Assembly: GCF_022482905.1 (NCBI RefSeq) | Contig: NZ_JAKVOI010000001.1 | Coordinates: 2,977,958 to 3,041,957 of the forward strand | DNA: 64,000 bases | Source: Clostridium sp. | GTDB lineage: Bacteria; Bacillota; Clostridia; Clostridiales; Clostridiaceae | Direction: 5' to 3' | Shown here: positions 1 to 16,425 of the stretch, one piece after another | Layout of the letters: each line of letters starts with the position of its first letter | Position numbering within the stretch: the first letter of the stretch is position 1 | Made by a program: the position numbers and the translations under genes | Notes under the pieces: generated by a model | What the model was told of the DNA's origin: nothing | Database searches by the model: none | Seen by the model: only the letters and a program-made list of their open reading frames with translations

Positions 1-657
1 ATATCCTACTTTTCTTTCTCTATTAATTCTATTATCTATATTATATCTGTTCCGTGGAATAGTATTTAATACCATACTACATGTAAACTTATTTTTATTT
101 GTTACAACTTTAAATCCTTTAGACATAAATTGTATATCCAATACTTCCTCTTCAAGCTTAAAATTAACTCCATTATCAAATGCAACTTCACCATAAGATA
201 TAGCAAGATCATAAGGCGATATAATACCTACATTTTTAGAATATACAGCTCTTTTCTCTTTTATATTCAAATTAGGTTCAAGTGCTGAAACTTGTTTTTG
301 ATCAAGTATATGTATATTTTTTATTCCTCTTTCCAACGCTCTATCATATATTTTTATTAATTCTTGTTCATCTTTTTCATTGTCTGAAACTATAAGATAA
401 CCTTTTCTTGTAAAATTTATATTGAACTTAGGAGCAATTTCTCTTATAATGCTGTTCCCCATAGATTCAAGTCTTGACAACAGATTAGTTCCACATTCAA
501 TTCCATCATATACCACACATGGATTTATAAGAGCTACATCATCTGCTATATCATAATCCTTCTCTATTAAAGCTATATTTAAATTATACTTTGAAAGCTC
601 ATAGGCAACCGCACATCCTATTATACCTCCACCTAATATAAGTACATCGTAGTCCAT
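1..657 (-). CDS. FAD-dependent oxidoreductase (DAO/GlpA-like), partial, 3' end outside window
   Basis: Only the first 219 residues lie in the window; the gene runs off the left edge. The N-terminus reads MDYDVLILGGGIIGCAVAYE, a Rossmann dinucleotide-binding GxGxxG motif followed by an acidic residue near position 33 (LIEKD), as in FAD enzymes of the D-amino-acid oxidase / glycerol-3-phosphate dehydrogenase / L-2-hydroxyglutarate oxidase superfamily. The usual substrate-domain beginnings follow (about residues 60-200). Start chosen at 657 because an AAAGG ribosome site lies at a proper distance upstream. The substrate cannot be told from this half of the protein. It follows the UPF0182 gene on the same strand but a terminator separates them. 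Confidence 0.75.
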   Translation of the reverse strand, partial: MDYDVLILGGGIIGCAVAYELSKYNLNIALIEKDYDIADDVALINPCVVYDGIECGTNLLSRLESMGNSIIREIAPKFNINFTRKGYLIVSDNEKDEQELIKIYDRALERGIKNIHILDQKQVSALEPNLNIKEKRAVYSKNVGIISPYDLAISYGEVAFDNGVNFKLEEEVLDIQFMSKGFKVVTNKNKFTCSMVLNTIPRNRYNIDNRINRERKVGY

Positions 658-776
658 AGCATAACATTCCTTTCAAAGAAATAAGCATAATTCTATCTTA
701 AATTGCCAATGCAACACCTATATTATAGTACCTTTTACTAGCTAATCATAGATATATTTACAATTTTTCATAACTT

Positions 777-810
777 AAAAAGCTGCCTTAAATTTCATAG
801 ACAGCTTTTT
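777..810 (-). terminator. Terminator behind the UPF0182 gene
   Basis: An inverted repeat with about 12-bp arms (777-788 and 799-810, core AAAGCTG / CAGCTTT) and a 10-nt loop, with T-rich flanks on both strands. It lies 9 bp beyond the stop of the UPF0182 gene and upstream of the oxidoreductase gene. Confidence 0.75.
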
Positions 811-818
811 AAATTACA

Positions 819-3554
819 CTATTTACTCAGTTCATCTATTAGCTTTCCAAGTTGGTTTATATAGTCACCATATTTAGACCAATCTCCATTTTTTTGTGAA
901 TCCAAAGCTTTGTTGTACAAGTCTTTTGCTTCTTTTAATTTTAAGGATTTATCACTTGTATTTTTTACATCTGATTCATTAGAATCTGAATTGTTCTGAT
1001 TATCTTCCTGATTAATATCAAATATTTCTGATATTGCTGTATCAATATTTTGAGATAATAGTATTTTGTCACCATAGGAAACTATTACTCTTTTCATTTC
1101 AGGTATACTATCTTTCCCACTCGCCCTTAAATATACAGGCTCTATATATAAAAGAGAAGTATCTATTGGAACTATTATAGTATCACCAAACTGTACTTTA
1201 GAACCATCCTTATTCCAGAGAGATAATTCCTGTGATATTGTAGTATCTTGATTTAATCTCTGTTTAAACAAGTAAGGGCTATAAACAGTCTTTTCAGGTG
1301 GAAATTTATATAATACCATCTTTCCATAATTATCTCCATCCATTCTAGCTCCAAACAAAGCTGCCATATTATCTTTATTTCTCATGTTCAAATATTGAAG
1401 TAAAATCATCTCTTCTTTTTTCTCACCTGGAAGTTTCATTACAACATATGGAGATTCCATGGAATCTTTATTCCCATTAACTTGTTTTTGATTTTTAGCA
1501 ATTTCCCATACATCTTCACCGTTATAAAATACACTTGGATCAGTAACATGGTATTTCCCAATAACATCACATTGTATGTTGAACATATCTTCTGGATATT
1601 TAAAATGCTTTTTTATATCAGGAGATAAACTGCTCAAATCTTTAAATAACCCAGGAAATATTTTAGAGTAACTTTGAGCTATAGGGTCATTTTTATCCAT
1701 CATATAAAAATTTGTACTTCCATCAAAGGCATTCACAACTACTTTAAATGAATTTCTTATATAATTTATTCCATTACCCTGCGGCTGTGAATATGGATAT
1801 CTATCAGAAACAGTATATCCATCTAATATCCAGTATAATTTCCCACCACTCATAACTATATAAGGATCTGAATCATAACTTAAAAATGGTGCTATTTTTT
1901 TAACTCTATCTTTGATATCTCTATTTATTAATATCCTACTCTGGCTGTCTATATCTCTTGAAAGTAGAAAATTTATACTCTTTTGGTTTAATGAGAACAA
2001 TATTCTATTTAGAAAATTCATTTTTATTCCAGCATTGCCTTCATACTTATTAGTGGCATTATCACTACCTTTTGGATAATCAAATTCATTTATTTTAGTA
2101 TTTACTACAGCATAATCATCAGTACTCTCTCCAAAATATATTCTTGGATTATCAAGTTTTATATCTGTAGAATTTTGAGGAGGCATATCCTTTATAACAA
2201 AATTAGGCTGACCTGATGAAGTAACAGAATTAACTTTGTTCATTACCAATCCATATCCATGTGTATAAATAAGATGTTTATTCTGCCATGTATTAGGATC
2301 TATAGAATTACTATTTATTTCCCTGGCACCTAAAAAAACCTGTGTGAACTTTCCATTTATATCATATCTATCTATATCTATATTATTAAAATTATAATAG
2401 TATCTTATGATTTGAACTTGATTGTAAAACTCAAGTGTTGGATCATATGAATTTACTCTTATATTATTTATGGTATCCATATTATTTTTTATATCATCTT
2501 TTGTCAGAGTATCTTTAACAGGAAAAAATTTAGAATCCGCATTTTCAATATTAAATGCTTTTCGTGTATAATCAATATTACGTTTTATATAAGGCTGCTC
2601 CAAAGTTTTCTGATTTGATTTAACTATAAAATTCTGAAATACAACAGAAGATATATTTTCAATAATAACTAAAGCTACAATAATCGATATGGATATTACA
2701 ATAGGCTTAATTTTTAATTTGACTACGCTCACGAATATTACAATTGCAGAAATTATTGATACTACACATATAATTTTATAAAAAAGAAAACTTATATGTA
2801 TATCTGTATAACCGGCTCCAAAAGTTACTCCTCTAGTACTGTAAACAAGATTTACTGACTTTAAAAAATATCCTATGGACACACATATCATTAGAAGTGC
2901 GGCTAAAACAGCTAATTGCTTTCCAGCAAATCTTGTAATGCCACTTCTAATGTCATAATCACTAAATCTATTTTTAAAATTCCTTTTAAATCCTTTTTGG
3001 GAAACAAATCTATCATTAAGACTTAGACCCATATAAATGAAGAAAGTTAAAATTCCAAGAAAAATAAGCAAACTTACTAAAGCACTGTATATTGATTGTA
3101 TAAGTGGTAATCTAAATATATAAAATGATATATCTAAATGTAAAATTGGATCCTTTATGTTAAAAGGAACTGAATGTGTAAATTGCAAAATTCTATACCA
3201 ATAAATGGATGAAAAAAAATAAGAAATAAAAAGAGAAACTATAATATTGAAAACTATAACTATTCTTTTCTGAATAATATCCTTATTCTTATTTACCTCA
3301 ATAACTTTTTTATATTTCATTATACTTAATCTTATACTCTTGTAATAAAACCATATACATAAAAAACATATTATAAAAGACGGTATCATTAATTTTAATG
3401 TAGCTTTTATTTGTGTAAAGTAAATAGACAAATACCCTACTTCTTTAAACCACTCAATATTTATTATGAAATTTACAATTCTATCTAAAAATGCTGTAAC
3501 TAATGCCAAAACTGCAAATATAATTATAAAGCTTGTAATTCCTTTTCTTTTCAT
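819..3554 (-). CDS. UPF0182 family membrane protein
   Basis: A 911-residue protein of the UPF0182 (COG1615) family, whose function is unknown. The first ~310 residues contain about seven hydrophobic segments (around 8-30, 47-68, 95-120, 150-175, 205-232, 250-275, 282-305). The remaining ~600 residues are a soluble domain expected outside the membrane. Near residues 845-870 is an Asn/Ser/Asp-rich linker, followed by a short C-terminal helical repeat ([17 protein letters not shown]) that is typical of the family. Length fits the family (about 900-980). The start is supported by GAGGTGA eight bases upstream. It begins 27 bp after the niaR stop, so the two are probably co-transcribed. Confidence 0.9.
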   Translation of the reverse strand: MKRKGITSFIIIFAVLALVTAFLDRIVNFIINIEWFKEVGYLSIYFTQIKATLKLMIPSFIICFLCIWFYYKSIRLSIMKYKKVIEVNKNKDIIQKRIVIVFNIIVSLFISYFFSSIYWYRILQFTHSVPFNIKDPILHLDISFYIFRLPLIQSIYSALVSLLIFLGILTFFIYMGLSLNDRFVSQKGFKRNFKNRFSDYDIRSGITRFAGKQLAVLAALLMICVSIGYFLKSVNLVYSTRGVTFGAGYTDIHISFLFYKIICVVSIISAIVIFVSVVKLKIKPIVISISIIVALVIIENISSVVFQNFIVKSNQKTLEQPYIKRNIDYTRKAFNIENADSKFFPVKDTLTKDDIKNNMDTINNIRVNSYDPTLEFYNQVQIIRYYYNFNNIDIDRYDINGKFTQVFLGAREINSNSIDPNTWQNKHLIYTHGYGLVMNKVNSVTSSGQPNFVIKDMPPQNSTDIKLDNPRIYFGESTDDYAVVNTKINEFDYPKGSDNATNKYEGNAGIKMNFLNRILFSLNQKSINFLLSRDIDSQSRILINRDIKDRVKKIAPFLSYDSDPYIVMSGGKLYWILDGYTVSDRYPYSQPQGNGINYIRNSFKVVVNAFDGSTNFYMMDKNDPIAQSYSKIFPGLFKDLSSLSPDIKKHFKYPEDMFNIQCDVIGKYHVTDPSVFYNGEDVWEIAKNQKQVNGNKDSMESPYVVMKLPGEKKEEMILLQYLNMRNKDNMAALFGARMDGDNYGKMVLYKFPPEKTVYSPYLFKQRLNQDTTISQELSLWNKDGSKVQFGDTIIVPIDTSLLYIEPVYLRASGKDSIPEMKRVIVSYGDKILLSQNIDTAISEIFDINQEDNQNNSDSNESDVKNTSDKSLKLKEAKDLYNKALDSQKNGDWSKYGDYINQLGKLIDELSK

Positions 3555-3581
3555 AGATAATCACCTCTTTTAAATTTTATT

Positions 3582-4097
3582 TTAGTTGGAAATTAAATAA
3601 TTTTTCTTTTTCAACTCTCTCCTTATATTATCTATAATAAAAGAATTTTCTGCAGAAATAGTATGAAGATGTATTCCTCCTGTCAATACTAAAAGAGGTT
3701 CTGATTTTGTCTCTCTAACCTTAGAAATAAAATTTTTAACATCATATATGGATTTTATCATAAGCATTCCCTTAATTTCACCATATATAGAATGTTCTAT
3801 TATAACATCTTCAACAACTCCACCAAATTTAACTATAGTTGTCAATTCATCTTCCATTTCATCTGATTTATGTAAAACTGCAATTACCTGCTTGATTCTG
3901 TTGTGTTCACTTTTAGGAATTAAATATCCTTCTGGTGTTGCTATAATATCCTTACCCTCCGCCCTCAAAATAGCTATATCTTTAACTATAACCTGTCTTG
4001 TAACTCCAAGTTTTTCTGCTAAAACATGTCCCTTTTGAGGTTTATTATTACTTTTCAATATATTTTCTATATGTGTCCTTCTTTCTTCAGAATTCAT
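3582..4097 (-). CDS. niaR: Niacin-responsive transcription repressor NiaR
   Basis: A 171-residue regulator with an N-terminal winged helix-turn-helix (HTH_11, residues ~1-55, including GVTRQVIVKDIAILR) and a C-terminal 3H domain (~70-171). The conserved histidines of that domain are visible in IEHSIYGEI and GGIHLHT. In Firmicutes NiaR (YrxA) binds nicotinic acid and represses NAD synthesis and niacin uptake genes. An earlier in-frame ATG exists at 4115, but the GGAGG at about 4103-4107 is correctly spaced only for the ATG at 4097, so I use that start. No NAD genes lie nearby, so its targets are probably elsewhere. Confidence 0.85.
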   Translation of the reverse strand: MNSEERRTHIENILKSNNKPQKGHVLAEKLGVTRQVIVKDIAILRAEGKDIIATPEGYLIPKSEHNRIKQVIAVLHKSDEMEDELTTIVKFGGVVEDVIIEHSIYGEIKGMLMIKSIYDVKNFISKVRETKSEPLLVLTGGIHLHTISAENSFIIDNIRRELKKKNYLISN

Positions 4098-4202
4098 AAT
4101 TGCCTCCATTATCATATTTATAATTATATCATAAAGCTCAAAAAATTCCTTGTAAATTTACCATAAATTTACCACAAATCTTTTTTACAATTAGAATTTT
4201 AT

Positions 4203-4706
4203 TTAATTATTATTATCACAATACTTAAGTATATCAAGATCGCTATTATGGTATGTATTTTTATTATCATGATTCTTTACCAGATAAATTAAATATTTAT
4301 CGCAACCAATTTTGTTCAATAAATCAGCACCTAATGTAGCATGATGATAATATATTCCTATTTTAGAAATCTTAGATACATTACAGATTTTTTCCATTTT
4401 ACCTCTTGTTAGCTTGTCTAGTAGAACCAATATAGATTTATCAATAATATTCAGTCTTTTATATATCTTACCTATATCATGCAAAAGTGCAGCTTTTATA
4501 AGTAACCCGGAATTTATATTTCTTTCAATGCACATTTTTTCTACACTATAAGCAACTTTAACAGAATGTTTTTGTTCGGAAATTGATAATCTATTAAATA
4601 ACTTTAATTCTTTATCATTTAAAATATGATTTAAAAAAAACAAATCATATTCATCTAAATTAGAACTTAAATTCCAGTAAAACTGTTTTAATCTATAAAA
4701 AAACAC
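4203..4706 (-). CDS. HD/HDIG-domain protein
   Basis: A 167-residue protein with an HD-type phosphohydrolase core: a first histidine in EQKHSVKVAYSVEKM (~residue 47), the metal-binding LLHDIGKI motif (~75), and further His/Asp residues in YYHHATLGADLL and VKNHDN. HD proteins of this size are usually phosphohydrolases or phosphodiesterases of nucleotides; the substrate cannot be inferred here. Translation starts at GTG (4706), preceded by AGAGGGG. The gene lies between the rRNA operon terminator and niaR, all on the minus strand. Its C-terminus ends in a short Asn run and may be slightly short for the family. Confidence 0.7.
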   Translation of the reverse strand: MFFYRLKQFYWNLSSNLDEYDLFFLNHILNDKELKLFNRLSISEQKHSVKVAYSVEKMCIERNINSGLLIKAALLHDIGKIYKRLNIIDKSILVLLDKLTRGKMEKICNVSKISKIGIYYHHATLGADLLNKIGCDKYLIYLVKNHDNKNTYHNSDLDILKYCDNNN

Positions 4707-4768
4707 TTTTACCCCTCTTTTTATATTTTATTTTGAACTTATTATATCATAATATAAAGATAATTTAA

Positions 4769-4800
4769 AAAGCGACTAACAATTTTATTGTTAGTCGCTT
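4769..4800 (-). terminator. Terminator of the rRNA-tRNA operon
   Basis: A perfect 15-bp inverted repeat (AAAGCGACTAACAAT at 4769-4783 and its complement at 4787-4801) with a 3-nt loop, followed on the minus strand by TTTTTAAATT. It begins at the 3' end of tRNA-Ala, closing the rrn transcript. Confidence 0.9.
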
Positions 4801-4876
4801 TGGTGGAGATAAAGAGATTCGAACTCTTGACCCTCTGCGTGCAAGGCAGATGCTCTCCCAGCTGAGCTATACCCCC
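4801..4876 (-). tRNA. tRNA-Ala (TGC)
   Basis: A 76-nt cloverleaf on the minus strand starting GGGGGTATAGCTCAG. The anticodon loop is CTTGCAC (anticodon TGC), the T-loop is TTCGAAT, and the 3' CCA is encoded. The acceptor stem has G-T pairs. It is the last gene of the rRNA operon. Confidence 0.95.
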
Positions 4877-4879
4877 ATA

Positions 4880-4956
4880 TGGTGGACCTTCAGGGACTCG
4901 AACCCCAGACCTACCGGTTATGAGCCGGTTGCTCTAACCAACTGAGCTAAAGATCC
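4880..4956 (-). tRNA. tRNA with CAT anticodon (Ile2 or elongator Met)
   Basis: A 77-nt cloverleaf on the minus strand beginning GGATCTTTAGCTCAGTTGG and ending in an encoded CCA. The anticodon stem CCGG closes a CTCATAA loop, anticodon CAT. It lacks the initiator 1-72 mismatch, so it is not tRNA-fMet. The body resembles the lysidine-modified Ile2 tRNA of Bacillus (GGACCTTTAGCTC...), but an elongator Met tRNA cannot be excluded by eye. Confidence 0.9.
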
Positions 4957-4965
4957 TAATTTAAA

Positions 4966-5082
4966 ACCCGGCAGCAACCTACCCTGCCACAGGGCTTCCC
5001 CTGCAGTACTCTCGGCACAATGAAGCTTAACCATCCTGTTCGGAATGGGAAGGGGTGTTACCTTCACGTCATAACCACCAGA
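4966..5082 (-). rRNA. rrf: 5S ribosomal RNA
   Basis: About 117 nt on the minus strand beginning near TCTGGTGGTTATGACG. It contains the conserved CCCATTCCGAAC loop region and ends near TTGCTGCCGGGTTT. Ends are approximate. It lies downstream of 23S rRNA and upstream of two tRNAs. Confidence 0.93.
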
Positions 5083-5100
5083 TATTTGACATAAATCATT

Positions 5101-5209
5101 ATCAGCTTCATATCTCTGCGTCAAAGTTCTCACTGCGGTGCTCATTTACGTAAGTAAATTCCGCTCCTCCTTCAAGCTTTTCCTTGATCTATTCGCTGCT
5201 AATAATTTA
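5101..5209 (-). repeat. rRNA-spacer repeat copy A (23S-5S spacer)
   Basis: One of four direct copies of a ~110-bp element in the spacers of this rRNA operon. The best conserved core on the plus strand is GGTGCTCATTTACGTAAGTAA followed by a CCGCTCCTCCTTCAAG block. Each copy is an imperfect palindrome able to fold on itself in the transcript. This copy lies just upstream of 5S in transcription order. Confidence 0.8.
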
Positions 5210-5270
5210 TTTACTGTAAACTCTACAGCAAATATTGAAAACATGTGTATTCCATATGGAATACTGCTCT

Positions 5271-5294
5271 GTTCCCTGAAAATTGCACAGTAAG
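5271..5294 (-). other. 23S processing stem, 3' strand
   Basis: On the plus strand GTTCCCTGAAAATTGCACAG and the next four bases are complementary (about 21 of 24, some wobble) to 8391-8414 on the other side of 23S. Such long-range stems enclosing 23S are the usual RNase III processing substrates. Confidence 0.75.
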
Positions 5295-5304
5295 ATGAAT
5301 GTTT

Positions 5305-8189
<2,885 letters not shown>

Positions 8190-8203
8190 TAAAGAAAATC
8201 CAT

Positions 8204-8312
8204 ATTAGCTTCGCATTTCATCGTCAAGTCTTTCGCTGTGGTGCTCACTTACACAAGTAAGCTCCGCTCCTCGCTCAAGCCTTTCCTCGAACTGCTTGCT
8301 ACTATTAATTTT
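8204..8312 (-). repeat. rRNA-spacer repeat copy B (upstream of 23S)
   Basis: Second copy of the ~110-bp spacer element, in the 16S-23S spacer next to the 23S 5' end. Its core reads GGTGCTCACTTACACAAGTAA. Compared with copy D the arms of the central hairpin change from TTTAC/GTAAA to CTTAC/GTAAG, a compensatory pair that supports an RNA stem. Confidence 0.8.
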
Positions 8313-8390
8313 CCACATATATCTACAAAGGTTATTTCATTAACCTCAGCTTTACTTTACTTTCATGAAGTCTTTCGACTTCTCTTTTTT

Positions 8391-8414
8391 CTTACTGTAC
8401 AATTTTCAAGGAAC
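8391..8414 (-). other. 23S processing stem, 5' strand
   Basis: CTTACTGTACAATTTTCAAG and the following four bases pair with 5271-5294 across 23S. It lies in the 16S-23S spacer upstream of 23S in transcription order. Confidence 0.75.
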
Positions 8415-8438
8415 AATTTTGAAGAATATTGAATAACC

Positions 8439-8463
8439 TGATCCTTCAAAATTAAACAGAATA
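8439..8463 (-). other. 16S processing stem, 3' strand
   Basis: TGATCCTTCAAAATTAAACA plus five bases is the reverse complement, with one mismatch over 25 bases, of the leader segment 10400-10424. Together they can form a long stem enclosing pre-16S. Confidence 0.85.
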
Positions 8464-8473
8464 AAAAATTGTT

Positions 8474-8585
8474 ATTAACTTCGCATCTTTTCGTCAAAAT
8501 CACTCACTCCGGTGCTCATTTACATAAGTAAACTCCACTCCTCGTTCGCGTTTTTCCTCAATCTGCTCGTTACTATCAATTTTTC
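8474..8585 (-). repeat. rRNA-spacer repeat copy C (downstream of 16S)
   Basis: Third copy of the spacer element, between the mature 16S 3' end and the 16S processing stem. Its core is GGTGCTCATTTACATAAGTAA. The outer ends AAAAATTG / CAATTTTT are complementary, so the whole copy can fold into one long hairpin. Confidence 0.8.
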
Positions 8586-8639
8586 AAGTTACTTGCTCAA
8601 ACAAAATACCAACTTTTATGGAACAGTGTCCTGTTCCTT

Positions 8640-10158
<1,519 letters not shown>

Positions 10159-10181
10159 AAAAGTTTGCTTGCTCATCTAAA

Positions 10182-10297
10182 AATTGTCATCAGCTTCGCA
10201 TTACTTCGTCAAAACTTTCACTTCGGTGCTCATTTACACAAGTAAACTCCGCTCCTCCTTCAAGTTTTTCCTCGTCCTGCTCGCTCCTGCCAATTTT
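10182..10297 (-). repeat. rRNA-spacer repeat copy D (16S leader)
   Basis: Fourth copy of the ~110-bp spacer element, between the 16S 5' end and the leader strand of the 16S processing stem. Core GGTGCTCATTTACACAAGTAA. Complementary outer ends AATTG / CAATT and inner AAAACTT / AAGTTTT indicate a three-part stem. Confidence 0.8.
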
Positions 10298-10399
10298 GGC
10301 ATGTTACAAATTGTAACATACTGGTTCGATTTCTTAATTACTGCATCTCTGCAGCTCAAAAAAATTGCTGGTTTATTTCTTCAAGTTTTCACTTGTTTC

Positions 10400-10424
10400 T
10401 ATTCTGTTTAATTTTCAAGGATCA
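10400..10424 (-). other. 16S processing stem, 5' strand (leader)
   Basis: TATTCTGTTTAATTTTCAAG followed by GATCA pairs with 8439-8463 over 25 bases with one mismatch, giving the classic stem that encloses precursor 16S rRNA. Confidence 0.85.
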
Positions 10425-10462
10425 TGTCTCTTCTTTGCTGTCGCAATTCCTGCGACTTTTAT

Positions 10463-10491
10463 ATAATATCACCATATAAGATTACTGTCAA
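10463..10491 (-). promoter_or_regulatory. rRNA operon promoter
   Basis: On the minus strand TTGACA (complement of 10486-10491), a 17-bp spacer and TATTAT (complement of 10463-10468), about 300 bp upstream of 16S. A GTCGC...GCGAC hairpin lies at 10440-10456 at the start of the transcript. This is a near-consensus housekeeping sigma promoter. Confidence 0.8.
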
Positions 10492-10536
10492 TACTTTATA
10501 ATAAATTTTTTTACTTTATTTTAGAAATAAAAAATA

Positions 10537-10573
10537 GATATTGCAGTGAAAGTAGTTACTCTACTGCAATATC
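10537..10573 (-). terminator. gyrA terminator
   Basis: Inverted repeat GATATTGCAGT (10537-10547) / ACTGCAATATC (10563-10573) with extra pairing in the loop, followed on the minus strand by CTATTTTTTATTTC. It separates gyrA from the rRNA operon promoter. Confidence 0.85.
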
Positions 10574-10590
10574 ATAAGTAAGATCATATA

Positions 10591-13038
10591 CTATTTTTCA
10601 GCTTCATCGCCTTCTATATCATCATTACAATTTATTTTAGCAATTGCGACTATCTTTTGCTCTTCTTCATTTTTCATAAGTGTTACTCCCATAGCATTTC
10701 TACTAGTTATAGATATATCCGAAACATTAATTCTTATTGCAACATTACTGTTGTTTATAAGCATCATTTCATCCTCATCTTTTACCACTCTTGCTCCTAC
10801 AATAGGTCCTGTCTTATCTGTTATTTTATAGGTTATAATACCCTTGCCTCCTCTTCTGTGAAGGGTATATTCAGATATTGGCGTCCTCTTTCCAAAACCA
10901 TTTTCACTTACTACCAGAACATCTGAATCCTTATCTACAATATCCATAGTTACTACTATATCATTATCCCTCAAAGTTATGGCCTTTACTCCAGATGCAG
11001 TTCTTCCCATAGGCCTTACATCTTTTTCACTAAACCTTATTGCGTAACCATTTCTTGTAAACATTGTAATCTCACTATCACCTGTAGTCATTCTGACACC
11101 TATAAGCTCATCCTCTTCTCTCAAATTTATGGCATTTAGTCCATTCTTTCTTATAGAGGCATATTTACTTATCTCAGTTTTCTTAATTATTCCTTTTTTT
11201 GTTCCCATTATAAAATAATTATTCTCATCAAAATTTTTAAAAGTTATAACTGCTTGAATTTTTTCATCTCTATCTATAGGTATCAAATTAACCAAATTAG
11301 TACCCTTAGCAGTCCTACCTGCTTCTGGAATCTCATATCCCTTTAATTTATATACTCTTCCCTTATTTGTAAAAAACAGTATATGGTTATGAGTTGATGT
11401 TATGAACATATGTTCCACAAAATCATTTTCTTTTGTAGTAATCGCCTGTATTCCTTTTCCACCTCTTCTTTGAGAAGAATAGGTATCTGCTGCAATTCTC
11501 TTTATATAGCCTGAATGTGTAAGCGTTATTACTACATCTTGCTCTTGAATAAGATCTTCAATGTCTATATCATCATTGCTTAATTGTATATCTGTTCTCC
11601 TGTCATCTCCATATTTATCTTTTATTTCATTTAGCTCACCTTTTATTATACCTAACAACAAATGATCATCTTCAAGTATATCTTTTAGATGCCTTATATT
11701 CTTAATAAGTTCATTATACTCATTCTCTATCTTTTCTCTTTCAAGACCAGTAAGTCTTTGTAGTCTCATATCCAAAATAGCCTGAGCCTGTTTTTCAGAT
11801 AATTCAAATTTTGACATCAATCCATTTCTGGCATCTTCCGTAGTTTTTGATGATCTAATTAAGTTGATTACCTCATCTATATGATCAAGTGCTATCCGCA
11901 ATCCTTCAAGAATATGTGCACGTGCTAAAGCTTTATCCAAGTCAAATTTCGTTCTTCTTCTTATTACTTCCTTCTGGAAATTCAAGTAGCACTCTAATAT
12001 CTGTTTTAAATTCAATATACGGGGTACATTATCTACAAGAGCAAGCATTATAATTCCAAATGTATCTTGTAATTTTGTATGCTTATACAATTGGTTTAAA
12101 ATTACATTAGAATTTGAATCTCTTTTCAATTCTATGACTATTCTCATGCCTTCTCTATCAGATTCATCCCTTATGTCAGATATTCCTTCAATTCTTTTAT
12201 CCTTTACAAGTTCTGCTATACTTTCTATGAGTTTTGACTTATTTACCTGGTATGGAAGTTCATTTACTATTATCCTTTCTCTTCCCTTTTCCTCTTCAAT
12301 TTCCGCTTTAGCTCTGACTAGTATCTTACCTCTCCCAGTCTCATATGCATCTTTTATTCCTGATGTTCCAATTATTATTCCAGCTGTAGGAAAATCCGGA
12401 CCTTTAATTGAATTCATGATTTCAATTATGCTAGTGTCAGGATTATCTATAAGCATATTTACACCATCTATAACTTCTCTAAGGTTATGTGGTGGTATGT
12501 TAGTAGCCATTCCAACTGCTATTCCTGCAGATCCATTTACAAGAAGATTTGGAAATCTTGAAGGCAAAACTGATGGTTCTTTTTCTTCACCATCAAAATT
12601 TGGTACAAAATCAACTGTATTTTTATTAATATCTCTGAGCATTTCTATAGTTATTTTACTCATCCTTGCTTCAGTATATCTCATAGCCGCAGCACTATCG
12701 CCGTCAACTGAACCAAAATTTCCATGTCCATCCACCAATGTATATCTAATTGAAAAATCCTGTGCCATTCTAACAAGTGCATCATATACTGCTGAATCTC
12801 CATGAGGGTGATATTTACCTAAAACATCTCCTACTATTCTAGCACATTTTCTATAACCTTTATCCGGAGACAGTCCTAATTCGTACATTGAATAAAGTAT
12901 TCTTTTATGAACAGGCTTCAAACCATCACGAACATCTGGCAGCGCACGACCTACAATTACACTCATGGCATAATCTATATAACATCTCTTCATTTCGCTA
13001 CTTATATCTACGGGTAAAATTTTTCCTTCATCAAACAT
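10591..13038 (-). CDS. gyrA: DNA gyrase subunit A
   Basis: 815 residues, the normal length. Gyrase A carries out DNA breakage and rejoining in the A2B2 enzyme that introduces negative supercoils. Visible are the winged-helix/tower region with the catalytic tyrosine in [11 protein letters not shown] (~residue 122), the quinolone-resistance region [18 protein letters not shown] with Ser and Asp at the positions equivalent to E. coli S83 and D87 (susceptible type), and the C-terminal wrapping domain with the GyrA box QRRGGKG (~residue 525). It starts 16 bp after the gyrB stop and is translated as part of the dnaA-side gyrase operon. Confidence 0.98.
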   Translation of the reverse strand: MFDEGKILPVDISSEMKRCYIDYAMSVIVGRALPDVRDGLKPVHKRILYSMYELGLSPDKGYRKCARIVGDVLGKYHPHGDSAVYDALVRMAQDFSIRYTLVDGHGNFGSVDGDSAAAMRYTEARMSKITIEMLRDINKNTVDFVPNFDGEEKEPSVLPSRFPNLLVNGSAGIAVGMATNIPPHNLREVIDGVNMLIDNPDTSIIEIMNSIKGPDFPTAGIIIGTSGIKDAYETGRGKILVRAKAEIEEEKGRERIIVNELPYQVNKSKLIESIAELVKDKRIEGISDIRDESDREGMRIVIELKRDSNSNVILNQLYKHTKLQDTFGIIMLALVDNVPRILNLKQILECYLNFQKEVIRRRTKFDLDKALARAHILEGLRIALDHIDEVINLIRSSKTTEDARNGLMSKFELSEKQAQAILDMRLQRLTGLEREKIENEYNELIKNIRHLKDILEDDHLLLGIIKGELNEIKDKYGDDRRTDIQLSNDDIDIEDLIQEQDVVITLTHSGYIKRIAADTYSSQRRGGKGIQAITTKENDFVEHMFITSTHNHILFFTNKGRVYKLKGYEIPEAGRTAKGTNLVNLIPIDRDEKIQAVITFKNFDENNYFIMGTKKGIIKKTEISKYASIRKNGLNAINLREEDELIGVRMTTGDSEITMFTRNGYAIRFSEKDVRPMGRTASGVKAITLRDNDIVVTMDIVDKDSDVLVVSENGFGKRTPISEYTLHRRGGKGIITYKITDKTGPIVGARVVKDEDEMMLINNSNVAIRINVSDISITSRNAMGVTLMKNEEEQKIVAIAKINCNDDIEGDEAEK

Positions 13039-13054
13039 GAATTACACCTCTCTA

Positions 13055-14968
<1,914 letters not shown>

Positions 14969-14985
14969 TTATATCCTCCTATCCT

Positions 14986-15249
14986 TTAAGATTCGTAATA
15001 TATAGCTTCTGATCTTTTAGTTAATGTGGACGAAGATATTGGAGATAAATAAACTTTACTTTTTTTATCTACTTCAGCAATAATAAATGATTTTGGTTTG
15101 TCTTTTGTAATTCTATGTACAAATCCATCTTCTTCAGCCATTCTTAAAAATTGGCTTGTATCAGAGCTATACATCGAGGCCTCGACATCAAATATGCCAA
15201 TTATATCTTTTATAGGTACAACTATATTTTCACCTAAATGTAAAAACAT
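14986..15249 (-). CDS. remB: RemB-like regulator (DUF370 family)
   Basis: 87 residues of the DUF370 family. Its position between recF and gyrB matches Bacillus yaaB (remB). The N-terminus MFLHLGENIVVPIKDIIGIF is the family signature. In B. subtilis RemA and RemB affect extracellular-matrix gene expression; the role in clostridia is not known. The start follows an AAAGGAG ribosome site, and the gap to recF is about 20 bp, so it is in the recF-gyrBA transcription unit. Confidence 0.85.
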   Translation of the reverse strand: MFLHLGENIVVPIKDIIGIFDVEASMYSSDTSQFLRMAEEDGFVHRITKDKPKSFIIAEVDKKSKVYLSPISSSTLTKRSEAIYYES

Positions 15250-15269
15250 AAATAATCTCCTTTCATCTG

Positions 15270-16361
15270 TTAAATCCTAAATATGCCGCCATTTCTAACT
15301 TTAAATAATTGGTTTTCTTTTTTTATATAATTTTTTATATCATTTATCCCTGTACATGTTATAAAGGTCTGAAATTTTTTTATTGAACTTAATATATATT
15401 TTTGTCTGCTTTTATCCAGTTCAGATAAAACATCATCAAGTAACAAAACTGGGTATTCACCTGTTTTGTCTTTTATTATTTCAAGAGAAGCAAATTTAAT
15501 AGTTAAAACAGACGTTCGCTGCTGTCCTTGAGATCCATAATTTCTAACATCTACTCCATTTATACTGATGTTAAAATCGTCTCTGTGAGGTCCAGATGAG
15601 GTATTTCTTTTTTCTATATCATTTTCTCTATTTTTTACCAGATCACATAATAAATTTTTTCTGATATGGCTTAAATCTATTACTGAAGTCATGTATTTAA
15701 ATTCTATCTTTTCAATTCCTGAAGTTATATCAAAGTGTATTATTTTACCTTTTTGGTTCAATTCACTTATATATTTATTTCTAAAAGCTATAATTACTTC
15801 TCCATATTTTGAAAGTTGTTCATCGTATATATCAAGAATACTTTTATCATTGTAATTTAATTTTTTAAGTAGGGCATTTCTTTCATTTAGTACTTTATTA
15901 TATTGTATTAAATTAAAATAATATTTTCTGCTTAATTTACATAACTCCATATCTAAAAATTTTCGTCTGAATACAGGAGACTCCTTTACTATTTTTAAAT
16001 CTTCAGGTGAAAACATTACTACATTAAAAATTCCCATCAAATCAGACAACTTATTTACTTTTATAGAATTTATATTTATCCCTTTTTTACCTTCTTTAAA
16101 AATTTTTATCTCTATTTTTTTATTTAATCCATTTCTAACTATGTAAGATTTTATATATGCTTCTTTCCCATTCCAATTTATAAGCTCTTTATCCTTGTTC
16201 GTTCTAAATGACTTACCTATGCTAAAATAATAAATACTTTCTAGTATATTTGTTTTTCCTTGAGCATTATCACCTATAAATATATTCATATTTTGGTTTA
16301 ATTCAATGTTCAACTCTCTGTAGTTTCTAAAATTGATAAGCTGCAAATATTTTATATACAT
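15270..16361 (-). CDS. recF: DNA replication/repair protein RecF
   Basis: 363 residues, the standard length. RecF is an SMC-like ABC ATPase that acts with RecO and RecR to load RecA at gaps. Visible motifs are Walker A GDNAQGKTNILES (~residue 30), the ABC signature SQGQQRTSVLTIKFA (~300) and Walker B PVLLLDDVLSELD (~325). Gene order rlbA-recF-remB-gyrB is the ancestral Firmicute order. Confidence 0.97.
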   Translation of the reverse strand: MYIKYLQLINFRNYRELNIELNQNMNIFIGDNAQGKTNILESIYYFSIGKSFRTNKDKELINWNGKEAYIKSYIVRNGLNKKIEIKIFKEGKKGININSIKVNKLSDLMGIFNVVMFSPEDLKIVKESPVFRRKFLDMELCKLSRKYYFNLIQYNKVLNERNALLKKLNYNDKSILDIYDEQLSKYGEVIIAFRNKYISELNQKGKIIHFDITSGIEKIEFKYMTSVIDLSHIRKNLLCDLVKNRENDIEKRNTSSGPHRDDFNISINGVDVRNYGSQGQQRTSVLTIKFASLEIIKDKTGEYPVLLLDDVLSELDKSRQKYILSSIKKFQTFITCTGINDIKNYIKKENQLFKVRNGGIFRI

Positions 16362-16425
16362 ATAAAAACACCTAGTTTTAATTATATCACAATATAACTA
16401 TTGCACAATTAATGATATTTTGCTG

